Part shown: positions 27,117 to 36,659 of the stretch, in pieces | Position numbering within the stretch: the stretch's first letter is position 1 | How the letters are laid out: each line of letters starts with the position of its first letter | From: Alistipes megaguti | Lineage (GTDB): Bacteria > Bacteroidota > Bacteroidia > Bacteroidales > Rikenellaceae | Direction of reading: 5' to 3' | NCBI RefSeq assembly: GCF_900604385.1 | Contig: NZ_LR027382.1 | Location: 1,240,001 to 1,304,000 of the forward strand | DNA: 64,000 nucleotides | Position numbers and translations under genes: made by a program | Notes under the pieces: generated by a model | Told to the model about the DNA's origin: nothing | The model's input: the letters and a program-made list of their open reading frames with translations, nothing else | Database searches by the model: none

Positions 27117-30100
27117 ATGAAACTGCGTGTCTTATTTTTACAATTACTGTGTGGATGGCTCCTGTTTGCGCCTTTTTCATCTGTTGAAGCCCGAAATGAT
27201 TCAATCCCCAGTCGGATGATGACGGGTAATGTCAAGAATGAAAAGGGCGAATTTGTGGTCGGGGCCTCGGTTTATGTAAAGTCGACCCCACGGGTCGGTG
27301 TCGCTACGGATGCCAAGGGCGAGTTCTGTCTGCGGGGAATTCCCGCCGGCAAGCAGACCATCGTCTTTACCTTTGTGGGTATGGTTCCCCAGGAGATCGA
27401 GTATGCGAACCAGCGTGATCTGGAGGTGGTGCTCAAGGAGGATGCCACGCAGGTCAACGAGATCGTGGTGACGGGTATCTACAGCCGCGACAAGAACAGT
27501 TTTGCCGGTTCGGCGACCACCTATACGGGCAAGGAGCTGCGGGCCATCGGTACGAAGAACGTCTTCCAGAGCCTCAAGACCCTGGAACCGGCCCTTACGA
27601 TCGTCGAGAACCGCGCCTTCGGTTCCGACCCCAACCAGCTGCCCGATCTGGAGATCCGCGGCAAGACGAGTCTGGTGGGCGATCTGACCACCGAGTATGA
27701 CAATACGGCCAACCAGCCGCTCTTCATTCTCGACGGTATCGAGGTGGAGATCGCCCAGATCCAGAACCTGAGCATGGACCGTATTGCCAGCGTGACGGTG
27801 CTCAAGGATGCCGCCTCGGCGGCCATCTACGGTTCGAAGGCCTCGAACGGCGTCATCGTCGTCGAGACGGTCAAGCCCGAACCCGGACAGCTCCGGGTCT
27901 CCTATACGGCCGACCTGCGCTTCGAGTTCCCCGATCTTTCGGACTACAACCTGATGAATGCCAGCGAGAAGCTCCAGTACGAGGTGCTTGCCGGGCGTTA
28001 CGTGGGCGAGGACCAGGACCAGCTCGACGAACTCTACAATTCGCGTCTGGCCGAGGTGATGCGCGGCGTGGACACCTACTGGCTCTCGGTGCCGCTGCGG
28101 TCGGTGCTCAACCACTCGCACAGCGTCTACATCGACGGCGGAAGCGACGCCATGCTCTACGGCGTGGGTCTGAACTACAGCGACCAGAAGGGTATCATGA
28201 AGGGCTCCGACAAGAGCATCGTGGGCGGCAACATCAACCTGGTCTACCGCACCAACAAGCTGATCTTCTCGAACGACTTCAGCTTCGACTCGGTGAAGAG
28301 CGACCGCGAGCCGGTATCGTTCTCGGCCTTCGCCCAGGCCAACCCCTACTATCGGAAATACAGCGAGGACGGGGATATCCCGGAGTTTCTGGAGCCCTAC
28401 TCCGTGGCCCAGGAGTTCATCTACAACCCGTTGTACCAGCTGAAGCGGGTGGTGAACACCGACGTGACGAAGGATCTGGGTCTTCGCAACAACTTTACGA
28501 TCATCTGGCGCCCGGTCACCTCGCTGCAGGTTCGCGGACGTCTGTCGCTGAACAAGAGCATCTCGCGCCGCGAGGCCTTCAAGTCGCCCAAACATGCCGA
28601 TTTCAACGGGCAGAGCGTCAAGGGTTCCTACCTGACCGAGGAGACCGACCTGATGAACTACAACGGCGATGCCACGGTGACCTACGGAAAACTGATCGGC
28701 TATCACCAGATCAATGCCGTGGCGGGCTGGAGTTTCAGTTCGCGCCGCCAGCGTGACACGGGCTACGAGATCTTCGGCTTCACGAGCGACATGCACCAGA
28801 ACCCCTCCTTCTCGGAGGGCTTCCAGCAGGGTGACAAACCCACCTATACGGACCGCAACAGCCGCAGTACGAGTTTCTACGTGAACGGCAACTATTCGTA
28901 CCGCAACCGTTATCTGGTGGACGTGAGCCTGCGTATGGACGGATCGTCGGTCTTCGGCTCGGAGAACCTCTTCACCACGACGTGGGCCGTCGGTCTGGGT
29001 TGGAACATCCACAACGAGGCGTGGTGCAAGGCCTCATGGCTCAATCTGCTGAAACTGCGCTTCTCGGTGGGTAACCCCGGCAACCAGAATTTCGACGCCT
29101 ACACGGCTTCGGGCACCTATATATATAACTCGACCTACCAGACGCTGTTCGGGACCAGCGCCATTCTGGAGAAGTTCGGAAACCCGGATCTCAAGTGGCA
29201 GAAGACCATCGACAAGAACATCGGTCTGGATGTGGACATCCTCGACCGGGTGAAGTTCTCGGTGGATTTCTACCACAAGAACACCGACCCGCTGCTGGCC
29301 CAGATTCCGGTGCCGCCGTCGGTGGGAACGACGCGTATCTATACGAATTTCGGCGGTCAGATCTCGAAGGGTTTCTCGGGGAGCATGAACGTCGTGGTGA
29401 TGAAGCGTCAGTACCTGCGCTGGAGCGTGAACGGCACCTTCAGCCAGAACCGCTCGGAGTACCGCAATATCGGCAACAAGCTGGATTTCATGAACCAGAA
29501 GGGAAGTACGACCACCTTCAAGCGCTACTACGACGGCGCGAGCCCCGACGACATGTGGGCGGTCCGTTCGCACGGCATCGACCCGGCCACGGGACGTGAG
29601 GTCTTCATCCGCAAGGACGGCAGCTATACGTTCAAGTACGACGCCAACGACGAGGTGGTGGTCGGATCGTCGGTCCCCACGCTCGAGGGCGTCATCGGCA
29701 CGTCGATCTTCTACAAGGGCTTCTCGGCCAGCGTCAACCTGCGTTACAGCGTCGGAAAGGAGGTCTTCGCCTCGGCCCTCTACAACAAGGTGGAGAACAT
29801 CTCGGAGACGGCCCTCTACTACAACCTCGACCGTCGGGCGCTGCACGACCGCTGGCAGAAACCGGGTGACGTGGCCAAGTTCAAGGCGATCAGTATCAAC
29901 GATACGACCCCGATGTCGTCGCGGTTCGTGCTGACGGAGAACTACATCTCCGGCGAGTCGATCTCGGTGGGTTACGAGACGGCGGCGCGGTGGCTTCACT
30001 ACATCGGTGCGGAGGGCGCCTCGTTCCGCTTCTACATGAACGACATCTTCCGCCTGGCCTCCTTCAAGGAGGAGCGCGGTACGGATTACCCCTTCTCGAA

Positions 30101-30134
30101 AAGTTTTTCCCTGTCGATCAGCCTTCGTTTCTGA
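27117..30134 (+). CDS. SusC/RagA-like TonB-dependent outer membrane transporter
   Basis: A 1005-residue protein with a signal peptide (residues 1-25), a carboxypeptidase-regulatory-like domain ('NEKGEFVVGASVYVKS', about 34-110), a plug domain ('QPLFILDGIEVE', 'VLKDAASAAIYGSKASNGVIVV') and a beta-barrel ending in SLSISLRF. There is no STN domain. It is shorter than most SusC proteins of sugar loci but complete. It leads a six-gene operon with a SusD partner 24 bases downstream and a large metalloprotease further on, and no glycosidase. Peptide import, as in RagA, is therefore a reasonable guess. No regulator gene lies beside this operon; the nearest is the hybrid regulator at 20.2 kb. Confidence 0.93.
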   Translation: MKLRVLFLQLLCGWLLFAPFSSVEARNDSIPSRMMTGNVKNEKGEFVVGASVYVKSTPRVGVATDAKGEFCLRGIPAGKQTIVFTFVGMVPQEIEYANQRDLEVVLKEDATQVNEIVVTGIYSRDKNSFAGSATTYTGKELRAIGTKNVFQSLKTLEPALTIVENRAFGSDPNQLPDLEIRGKTSLVGDLTTEYDNTANQPLFILDGIEVEIAQIQNLSMDRIASVTVLKDAASAAIYGSKASNGVIVVETVKPEPGQLRVSYTADLRFEFPDLSDYNLMNASEKLQYEVLAGRYVGEDQDQLDELYNSRLAEVMRGVDTYWLSVPLRSVLNHSHSVYIDGGSDAMLYGVGLNYSDQKGIMKGSDKSIVGGNINLVYRTNKLIFSNDFSFDSVKSDREPVSFSAFAQANPYYRKYSEDGDIPEFLEPYSVAQEFIYNPLYQLKRVVNTDVTKDLGLRNNFTIIWRPVTSLQVRGRLSLNKSISRREAFKSPKHADFNGQSVKGSYLTEETDLMNYNGDATVTYGKLIGYHQINAVAGWSFSSRRQRDTGYEIFGFTSDMHQNPSFSEGFQQGDKPTYTDRNSRSTSFYVNGNYSYRNRYLVDVSLRMDGSSVFGSENLFTTTWAVGLGWNIHNEAWCKASWLNLLKLRFSVGNPGNQNFDAYTASGTYIYNSTYQTLFGTSAILEKFGNPDLKWQKTIDKNIGLDVDILDRVKFSVDFYHKNTDPLLAQIPVPPSVGTTRIYTNFGGQISKGFSGSMNVVVMKRQYLRWSVNGTFSQNRSEYRNIGNKLDFMNQKGSTTTFKRYYDGASPDDMWAVRSHGIDPATGREVFIRKDGSYTFKYDANDEVVVGSSVPTLEGVIGTSIFYKGFSASVNLRYSVGKEVFASALYNKVENISETALYYNLDRRALHDRWQKPGDVAKFKAISINDTTPMSSRFVLTENYISGESISVGYETAARWLHYIGAEGASFRFYMNDIFRLASFKEERGTDYPFSKSFSLSISLRF

Positions 30135-30158
30135 TCGGCTGTCAAAACCTCATCGGAT

Positions 30159-31622
30159 ATGAAAAAGAACATGAGATATCTGCTGTTGGCCCTGCCGCTG
30201 CTCTTCGGAGGCTGCAAGGCGTGGCTGACCATCGATTCGACGGACCGCATCATGGAGACGACCCTCTTCGAGAGTGAGGAGGGCTTCTTCACGGCGCTCA
30301 ACGGCATCTATGCCGAACTGCCGCAGTCGAGTCTCTACGGGCAGTCGCTGGTAACCACGACGTTCGACGTCCAGGCCCAGTATTTCGACACGACGCAGCC
30401 TTCGACCCACACCTTCAACACGCTGGGGGCCTATACGGCCGAGGCGCGCAAGAATGCCGTTTCGGGCATCTGGAGCAAGGCCTACTTCGTCATCGCCAAC
30501 ATCAACAAGATCCTCGAGCATTGCGAAAGCAACCGGGACGTGCTCTCCGACAAGGCCTACCACATCATCCGGGGCGAGATGCTGGGCATGCGGGCGATGC
30601 TTCATTTCGAGCTGCTGCGGATCTTCGGCCCGATCTTTTCGGAGTCTCCGGCGCGGATCTCGATCCCCTACCGGGAGAGCAGCGAACTGGTGGTCACCGA
30701 GCTGCTGCCGGCCAACGAGGTGGTCGACCGCATCAACCGGGACCTCACGGATGCCCTTTCCGAGCTGGCCGACTGGGATCCGGTCCGCACGGAGGGTCGG
30801 CTCAACAGCGAGGCGACCTCGGGATCGAACCGCTACCGGTACCGCCACACGCGGTTCAACTATTTTGCCGCCATGGCCCTTCAGGCCCGGGTGGCGCTCT
30901 ACGTGGGTGACCGGGAGACGGCCGGACGTCTGGCCGTCGAGGTGATCGACCAGGCCGGGGAGTTCTTCCCGTTCGCCTCGCGCGAGGATGTCACCGGACA
31001 GACGGCCGTCGGCGTGGCGACGCAGAACTCCGAGGACCGGATCTTCTCGTCGGAGATCCTCTTTGCGGTGGTCAACTCGAAGCGGACGACCGACATCTAC
31101 GACCGTTACTTCTCGAACAAGCTCGAACGTGCGAACCTGCTGACGATGGACGATCTGGCGGTCCACAACCTCTACGACTCGGAGAGCGACCTGCGCAGCT
31201 ACCAGTGGCAGACGCTCAAGAATACCGAAGGGGTCGACCAGCGCTTCTTCGTCAAGTACGGCCAGGTGCAGGACATCGAGCAGGGATATGCCTCGCTGCT
31301 GCCGGTGATTCGCATGGCGGAGATGTACCTGATTGCCGCCGAGTGCGAGGCGGACAAGACGAAGGGCTACGAGTGGCTCAATGCGCTGCGTGTGGCCCGC
31401 AAGGCGTCGAGTCTGCCGGCGACGGGTTCGCTGTCGAACGATCTGCAGGACGAGTACATCCGCGAGTTCGTCGGCGAGGGCCAGCTGTTCTGGTACTACA
31501 AGCGGCTGCGCAAGACCTCGATCCGGCGGATCTACCGCAGCGACGGCGCCTACATGGATTTCGATCCGGCCAATTACCTCTTTGCCCTGCCCGAGGACGA
31601 GCAGTCGCATCACAATCAATAA
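30159..31622 (+). CDS. SusD/RagB-like lipoprotein
   Basis: A 487-residue lipoprotein with lipobox FGGC (Cys19) and the SusD/RagB start 'KAWLTIDSTDRIMETTLFESEEGFFTALNGIY', in which the hydrophilic 'EEGF..ALNGIY' helix is typical of the family. The TPR-like core is visible ('IRGEMLGMRAMLHFELLRIFG') and the C-terminus has the common 'LFWYYKRL' pattern. It is the surface lid and ligand-binding partner of the SusC transporter just upstream. Next comes a DUF4843 gene after nine bases. The SusD-DUF4843-PKD-like order is common in Bacteroidota loci whose substrate is not a simple polysaccharide. Confidence 0.91.
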   Translation: MKKNMRYLLLALPLLFGGCKAWLTIDSTDRIMETTLFESEEGFFTALNGIYAELPQSSLYGQSLVTTTFDVQAQYFDTTQPSTHTFNTLGAYTAEARKNAVSGIWSKAYFVIANINKILEHCESNRDVLSDKAYHIIRGEMLGMRAMLHFELLRIFGPIFSESPARISIPYRESSELVVTELLPANEVVDRINRDLTDALSELADWDPVRTEGRLNSEATSGSNRYRYRHTRFNYFAAMALQARVALYVGDRETAGRLAVEVIDQAGEFFPFASREDVTGQTAVGVATQNSEDRIFSSEILFAVVNSKRTTDIYDRYFSNKLERANLLTMDDLAVHNLYDSESDLRSYQWQTLKNTEGVDQRFFVKYGQVQDIEQGYASLLPVIRMAEMYLIAAECEADKTKGYEWLNALRVARKASSLPATGSLSNDLQDEYIREFVGEGQLFWYYKRLRKTSIRRIYRSDGAYMDFDPANYLFALPEDEQSHHNQ

Positions 31623-31631
31623 TTCAGCGCT

Positions 31632-32435
31632 ATGAGAATCAACAGATACGGATGGGCGTTGGCAGGTGCGGCCCTGTCGCTCGGACTGGGGTCGTGCAAC
31701 GAGACCATCCAGACCTATGACGGAGAGACGGGAGTCTATTTTGCCATGCTGCAGTCGGGCAGCAGCGAGGACAACCCGCGTTACGACACATCGTCGAGTG
31801 TGCCGTTTGCCCTGACGCACGGCGCGACGGACTCGCTCTTCCAGCTGCGGGTGAAGATCATCGGACGGGTCGCCGACTATCCGCGGAGCTTCTCCTACCG
31901 GGTCATCGCGGAGGAGAGCACGGCCGAAGAGGGCGCCGACTATACGCTGCCCGACGCTCCGTGCGAGGTGCCGGCCGGCGAGGTTTACGGCTACATTCCG
32001 ATCCACTTCTACCGCCAGGCGTCGCTCGACGGAGAGGAGCGGACGCTCACGCTCGAGTTGCAGGCCAACGAGAATTTCTCCCTGCCGCTGACCTCGTGGC
32101 TGCCGGTGAACGGCACCGAGACGGTCGGGACCGACGTCATCCGGCATACGGTGACGGTGAGCGACAAGTATGTGCGTCTGGACGGCTGGTCGGACATGTT
32201 CTACGGCACCTATTCGGACAAGAAGATCAAGCTTCTGTGTTCGGTCTTCGGGCTGACGCTGGCCGATTTTCTGCCCGATGCGCTGTCGTACGTCGAGCGC
32301 AAGGTGCTGGGTCAGAATTTCCGGCGCTATCTGGATGCGGAGGCGGCGGCCGGACGCACCGTCTATGAGGATTATCTGGATGCGGAGGGCAACCCCGTGA
32401 GGATGGAGTCGGGATCGGACTCCGCGAAGCAATGA
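31632..32435 (+). CDS. DUF4843-family lipoprotein
   Basis: A 267-residue lipoprotein with lipobox LGSC (Cys22). It has the DUF4843 start 'ETIQTYDGETGVYFAM' and a Calx-beta-like or immunoglobulin-like middle part ('FSYRVIAEESTAEEGADYTLPDAP', 'IPIHFYRQASLDGEERTLTLELQANENF'). The family is found in SusC/SusD loci directly after SusD and is thought to be an extra surface-binding lipoprotein. No catalytic motif is seen. Its stop codon overlaps an ATG (ATGA at 32432-32435), but the next gene more likely starts at 32447. Confidence 0.82.
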   Translation: MRINRYGWALAGAALSLGLGSCNETIQTYDGETGVYFAMLQSGSSEDNPRYDTSSSVPFALTHGATDSLFQLRVKIIGRVADYPRSFSYRVIAEESTAEEGADYTLPDAPCEVPAGEVYGYIPIHFYRQASLDGEERTLTLELQANENFSLPLTSWLPVNGTETVGTDVIRHTVTVSDKYVRLDGWSDMFYGTYSDKKIKLLCSVFGLTLADFLPDALSYVERKVLGQNFRRYLDAEAAAGRTVYEDYLDAEGNPVRMESGSDSAKQ

Positions 32436-32446
32436 AACAGGGAACT

Positions 32447-33973
32447 ATGAAAAATCTCGGACTGTTATTGTGCATGGGGCTTTTGTCGCTCGTCGGCTGT
32501 TACGGCGACAAGGGCAACTACGACTATCACGACATCAATGAAATCATCATCGGCGCCCGGGGCTTCGAGGGTACCGACTACCGCCTGCGTTCGGGCATCG
32601 ACGTGCTGCAGATAACGCCGGATATCCGTGCGACGCAGGATCCCGACCTGACGGGGGATTACTCCTACGAATGGGTGGTTGTCGGTCAGGTGCGCAATCC
32701 GGGGGTGCGGACGACGATCGCCCGCACGCGGAATCTGGACTATGCGGTCGAGCTTCCGAGTGACGATTATGAGCTGGTGCTGCGGGTCACGGACCCCTCG
32801 ACGGGTCTGATGTTCAACCGCACGACGAAGCTGTCGGTCAGCACGGCCTATACGCGCGGATGGCTGGTCGCCGCGCAGGGCGAGTCGCAGAATACGGTGG
32901 TCGACATGATCTCGATCAGCCGCGACACGCTGATCCAGCGCAACGTCGTCAAGGGGGATACGCCTCACAAGGGTCCGCTGGGGATCTGGTGCGACAACAA
33001 CGAGTACACCTCGCTGGAGCATGGGCGCATCTATCTGTTGACGAGCGAGGGGTCGTTCCTCTACGACCGGGAGACCTTCTCGACGGACGACTACACCGTC
33101 ATGCGGAACTACTTCGCCAACCCCGACTACCTGACCTCGACGGCTACGACGGACATGATCCAGATCGACGACAAGCTGCGGATCTTCCTGGTCGACGGCT
33201 ATGCCTACGTCTATGACATCTCATCGGTCAATACGGGATTCTTCGGCAATCCGGTGAACCGTTACTCGGACAGCTACACCTATTTCCGCATCGGCGACCG
33301 CCTGGCCTACAACGTGAGCGGCGGAAGCGGTGCCGGGGCCATCACGACGGTGATGCTGTACAACGACGACGACAAGCGCTTCTGCTACCTGCTGCGCAAC
33401 GACGAGACGCTGCGCAATGCCGCCGATACGGAGTCGGATCTGGCCTTCTACCCGTGGAAGACGGGCCTCGACTACGTCACGACGATCAATTCGCGCTTCC
33501 TGTCGGGACAGTCGGCGACGATCCTTCACGATCCGTCGACGGACCGTTATGCGATCTATACCTATTCGTGCCTGCGTTCGGGTCCGAGCAAGGGTTCGCG
33601 TTACGACATGGATCCGTCGGTGCCGGTGTCACAGGTCGGCAGCTGGTGCATGACCTCGCAGCACGGTTACCTGCTCTATTCGGTGGGGAGCGTGCTCTAC
33701 GGCTACGATTTCCGCAACGGGCGGGCTCCGGTGGAGCTGTTCGACTACTCGCCGGCGCAGATCACGCTCGTCCACGGCGACATCTACACGGTGGCCGAGG
33801 GCGACCGCGACTACCTCTATGTCTGCACCTACGAGCCGGGTGTACCGGGCAGCGGGCGGATCCGCAAGTACGGGGTGGCGGATACGGCGGACCGGATCGA
33901 ACTGACGGCCGACAAACATGCCGACTGGTCGGGTTTCGAATCCATCCGGTCGCTGTGGTTCAAGGAACTTTAA
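32447..33973 (+). CDS. PKD-like family lipoprotein
   Basis: The start at 32447 (MKNLGLLLCMG) follows a purine-rich ACAGGG site and gives a direct lipoprotein signal (lipobox LVGC, Cys18); an ATG at 32432 adds five residues. The 508-residue product begins with 'YGDKGNYDYHDINEI', the mark of the PKD-like family, then a PKD-type beta-sandwich (about 30-135) and a C-terminal part with propeller-like repeats ('GRIYLLTSEGSFLYDRETFS'). It is an accessory binding protein of the SusC/SusD complex; the ligand is not known. The metalloprotease gene follows after 41 bases. Confidence 0.82.
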   Translation: MKNLGLLLCMGLLSLVGCYGDKGNYDYHDINEIIIGARGFEGTDYRLRSGIDVLQITPDIRATQDPDLTGDYSYEWVVVGQVRNPGVRTTIARTRNLDYAVELPSDDYELVLRVTDPSTGLMFNRTTKLSVSTAYTRGWLVAAQGESQNTVVDMISISRDTLIQRNVVKGDTPHKGPLGIWCDNNEYTSLEHGRIYLLTSEGSFLYDRETFSTDDYTVMRNYFANPDYLTSTATTDMIQIDDKLRIFLVDGYAYVYDISSVNTGFFGNPVNRYSDSYTYFRIGDRLAYNVSGGSGAGAITTVMLYNDDDKRFCYLLRNDETLRNAADTESDLAFYPWKTGLDYVTTINSRFLSGQSATILHDPSTDRYAIYTYSCLRSGPSKGSRYDMDPSVPVSQVGSWCMTSQHGYLLYSVGSVLYGYDFRNGRAPVELFDYSPAQITLVHGDIYTVAEGDRDYLYVCTYEPGVPGSGRIRKYGVADTADRIELTADKHADWSGFESIRSLWFKEL

Positions 33974-34014
33974 ATTCAATAATCTCATAACCATTCATTT
34001 ACAAGCTACAAGAG

Positions 34015-36630
34015 ATGAACAAGAAGTTGATTCTGGCTGTGACGGCGGTACTGCTGGCCTGCAGCCCGTTGCAAGCGGAGCAGATCTGGCCCTTCTCGCG
34101 CAAGAAAAAGAAGATGGAGCAGACCGAGAAGGCCGACTCCGTGAAAAAGGAGGACAAGTTCGACAAGGCGGTCAAGGGGGCCCAGAAGGGTTCGGGCCTG
34201 TTTGACTACTACGTGACCAAGAAGGGCGAACTGCTGCTGGCCATCACGCCGCGTAACCTGAAGGGCAGCTATCTGCTGGCCAACCGAGTTTCGGAGATCA
34301 GTCAGAATACCAATTTTGTCGCCGGACAGATGCTGGGCGAACCCTTTATGATCCGCTTTTCGGCCGATACGTCGAACGTCTACCTGCACAAGGTGAACCA
34401 CTGGGAGCGGGTGGCGCCGAACGATCCGATCGAGCGTTCGTTCCGCCGCAACGTACAGGATCCCATCACGCGGACCTTCAAGATCAAGGCGAGCCGCAAC
34501 GATACGCTGCTCATTGACGTGACGTCGTTCTTCGTCTCGAACGACAAGCTGCTGACGCCGATCCGTCAGAGTCCGATGGTTCCGGGCGAGATGCGTGCGA
34601 CGTACGACGCCTCGGGATCGAAGCTCAAGGAGGTGAAGGTCTTCGAGAAGAACCTCGAGATTACGAGCATCCTGAACTATTCGACCGAATCGGACGGCTA
34701 TACGGTGACCGTTCGGCGTTCGATTCTCGAGCTGCCCGAGGAGCCGATGAAGATCCGCTACCAGGACAACCGGGTGGGTTATTTCAGCTCGAAGTTCTAC
34801 ACCTACACCTCGTCGGAGGACAAGCTCCTCACGCATGAGATGATCCACCGCTGGCGCGTGGAGCCCAAGGAGGGCGAGTGGGAGAAGTACTACCGCGGCG
34901 AACTGGTCGAACCGGCCAAGAAGATTGTCTTCTACGTCGACAGCGCCTTCCCCGACAAGTGGCGCGATGTGGTCAAGCAGGGCATCGAGGACTGGAACCA
35001 GGCCTTCGAGGCTGCCGGCTTCAAGAACGTGGTCGAGGCGCGTGACTATCCCGACGATCCGTCGTTCGATCCGGACGACATCCGCTACAACTGCATCCGC
35101 TATGCCGTGACGGACGTGGCCAATGCCATGGGCCCGAGCTACACGGACCCGCGGACGGGCGAGATTCTGGTGGCCGACGTGATCTGGTACCACAACGTCA
35201 TCTCGCTGGTTCACAACTGGCGTTTCGCCCAGACGAGCGCCGCCGATCCGCGTGTGCGCAAGAAGGTCTTCGACGATGACGTGATGCGCGAGTCGCTGCG
35301 TTACGTGGCCGCCCACGAGGTGGGCCATACGCTGGGACTGATGCACAACATGGGAGCCAGCTATGCCTTCCCGGTGGATTCGCTGCGCAGCCCGTCGTTC
35401 ACGCAGAAGTACGGCACGACCCCCTCGATCATGGACTACGCCCGCAACAACTACATTGCCCAGCGGGGTGATTTCGAACGGGGCGTGCGGATGGTTCCGC
35501 CCGTGATCGGCGTCTACGACATCCACGCCATCAACTGGGGTTACCGCATCTTCGAGCAGACGCGCGATGCCGAGGAGGAGCTTCCGCTGCTCAACGAGCT
35601 GATCGCCGCACACAATGACGATCCGATGTACGAGTTCGGCGCACAGCAGATCTTCCTGACGCGCGACCCGACCGACCAGTCGGAGGATCTGGGCAACGAC
35701 CACATCAAGGCCGGTAACTACGGCGTTGAGAACTGCAAGTACATCATTGCGAACCTCTGCCGGTGGTTTGCCGAGGAGAATCGCGACTACAAGGAGATCC
35801 AGGATATGTATTCGGCCGTGATCGGACAGTATACGCGTTATCTGATGCACGTGATGCCCTACCTGGGCGGCGTGGTGTACAAGGATCTGGTACAGGACGG
35901 CCGTCCGCTGCGTGCGATGAGCTACCTGCCGCGCGAGCGTCAGAAGGCTGCCATGGATTGGCTGGTGGAGCAGGTGCTCACGGCTCGGTCGTGGCTGCTG
36001 CCGCAGGAGATGATGGACAAGCTGGGCCAGCCGTCGACGATTCTCGACAATGCGGCAGCCAGCGTGGCCAACAAGATCTTCAGCACGGCAACGCTGGGCG
36101 GCATCTATCAGGGCGAGCGTTCGGGTCAGGAGGATATCTACCGTGTGGACACCTACCTGAACGATGCCTATAAGACGGTCTTCGCATCGGCCCTCCGGGG
36201 AGGTTCGCTGACCATCGAGGAGATGAACCTGCAGGGTGCGGCCGTTGCGGCGCTGCTCAAGAACAGCGGTCTGACGGGCCCCTCGGGCACGGAACTGCAG
36301 CTGCGCGGTCTGGCCGACGGAACGGCTGCGGAGGATGAGTCGATGGCCGCATTGGCACGGCTGGCCGACGAGGCGCTGCCTCCGTTCATCTGCAACCACC
36401 CGGAGTGCAACCACGATCATGCGGCTTCGGCGGGCGAGATCTCCTATTACCGCCACGAGATGAAGGGCCCGGCCCTCTCGATGCAGGTCGGACAGCCGCT
36501 CTATACGGCCACGCTGCGCCGCGTGCTGAATCTCTACCGCCAGCGTCGCGGATCGGGCGACAGCCGTACGCGCGATTTCTACGCCTACCAGATTCTGAAG
36601 ATCGAATCGGCCTTCGAGAATGTGAAATAA
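34015..36630 (+). CDS. Secreted zinc metalloprotease of the DUF5117/DUF4953 type
   Basis: An 871-residue protein with a signal peptide (residues 1-21), a basic-acidic segment (about 28-60), a DUF5117-like domain (about 60-300) and a metzincin-like catalytic domain. The motif HEVGHTLGLMH places zinc ligands His434, His438 and His444 with catalytic Glu435, and 'SIMDYARNNY' downstream is a Met-turn candidate. The C-terminal part (about 560-871) is mostly helical and carries a Cys/His cluster 'CNHPECNHDH' (bases about 36391-36420) that looks like a metal site. Such proteases cut proteins in the periplasm or at the surface. Its place in the SusC/SusD operon supports protein or peptide as the food source. 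Confidence 0.88.
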   Translation: MNKKLILAVTAVLLACSPLQAEQIWPFSRKKKKMEQTEKADSVKKEDKFDKAVKGAQKGSGLFDYYVTKKGELLLAITPRNLKGSYLLANRVSEISQNTNFVAGQMLGEPFMIRFSADTSNVYLHKVNHWERVAPNDPIERSFRRNVQDPITRTFKIKASRNDTLLIDVTSFFVSNDKLLTPIRQSPMVPGEMRATYDASGSKLKEVKVFEKNLEITSILNYSTESDGYTVTVRRSILELPEEPMKIRYQDNRVGYFSSKFYTYTSSEDKLLTHEMIHRWRVEPKEGEWEKYYRGELVEPAKKIVFYVDSAFPDKWRDVVKQGIEDWNQAFEAAGFKNVVEARDYPDDPSFDPDDIRYNCIRYAVTDVANAMGPSYTDPRTGEILVADVIWYHNVISLVHNWRFAQTSAADPRVRKKVFDDDVMRESLRYVAAHEVGHTLGLMHNMGASYAFPVDSLRSPSFTQKYGTTPSIMDYARNNYIAQRGDFERGVRMVPPVIGVYDIHAINWGYRIFEQTRDAEEELPLLNELIAAHNDDPMYEFGAQQIFLTRDPTDQSEDLGNDHIKAGNYGVENCKYIIANLCRWFAEENRDYKEIQDMYSAVIGQYTRYLMHVMPYLGGVVYKDLVQDGRPLRAMSYLPRERQKAAMDWLVEQVLTARSWLLPQEMMDKLGQPSTILDNAAASVANKIFSTATLGGIYQGERSGQEDIYRVDTYLNDAYKTVFASALRGGSLTIEEMNLQGAAVAALLKNSGLTGPSGTELQLRGLADGTAAEDESMAALARLADEALPPFICNHPECNHDHAASAGEISYYRHEMKGPALSMQVGQPLYTATLRRVLNLYRQRRGSGDSRTRDFYAYQILKIESAFENVK

Positions 36631-36659
36631 GCGATAAAGGTTCCATAAAAAGTTAGGTT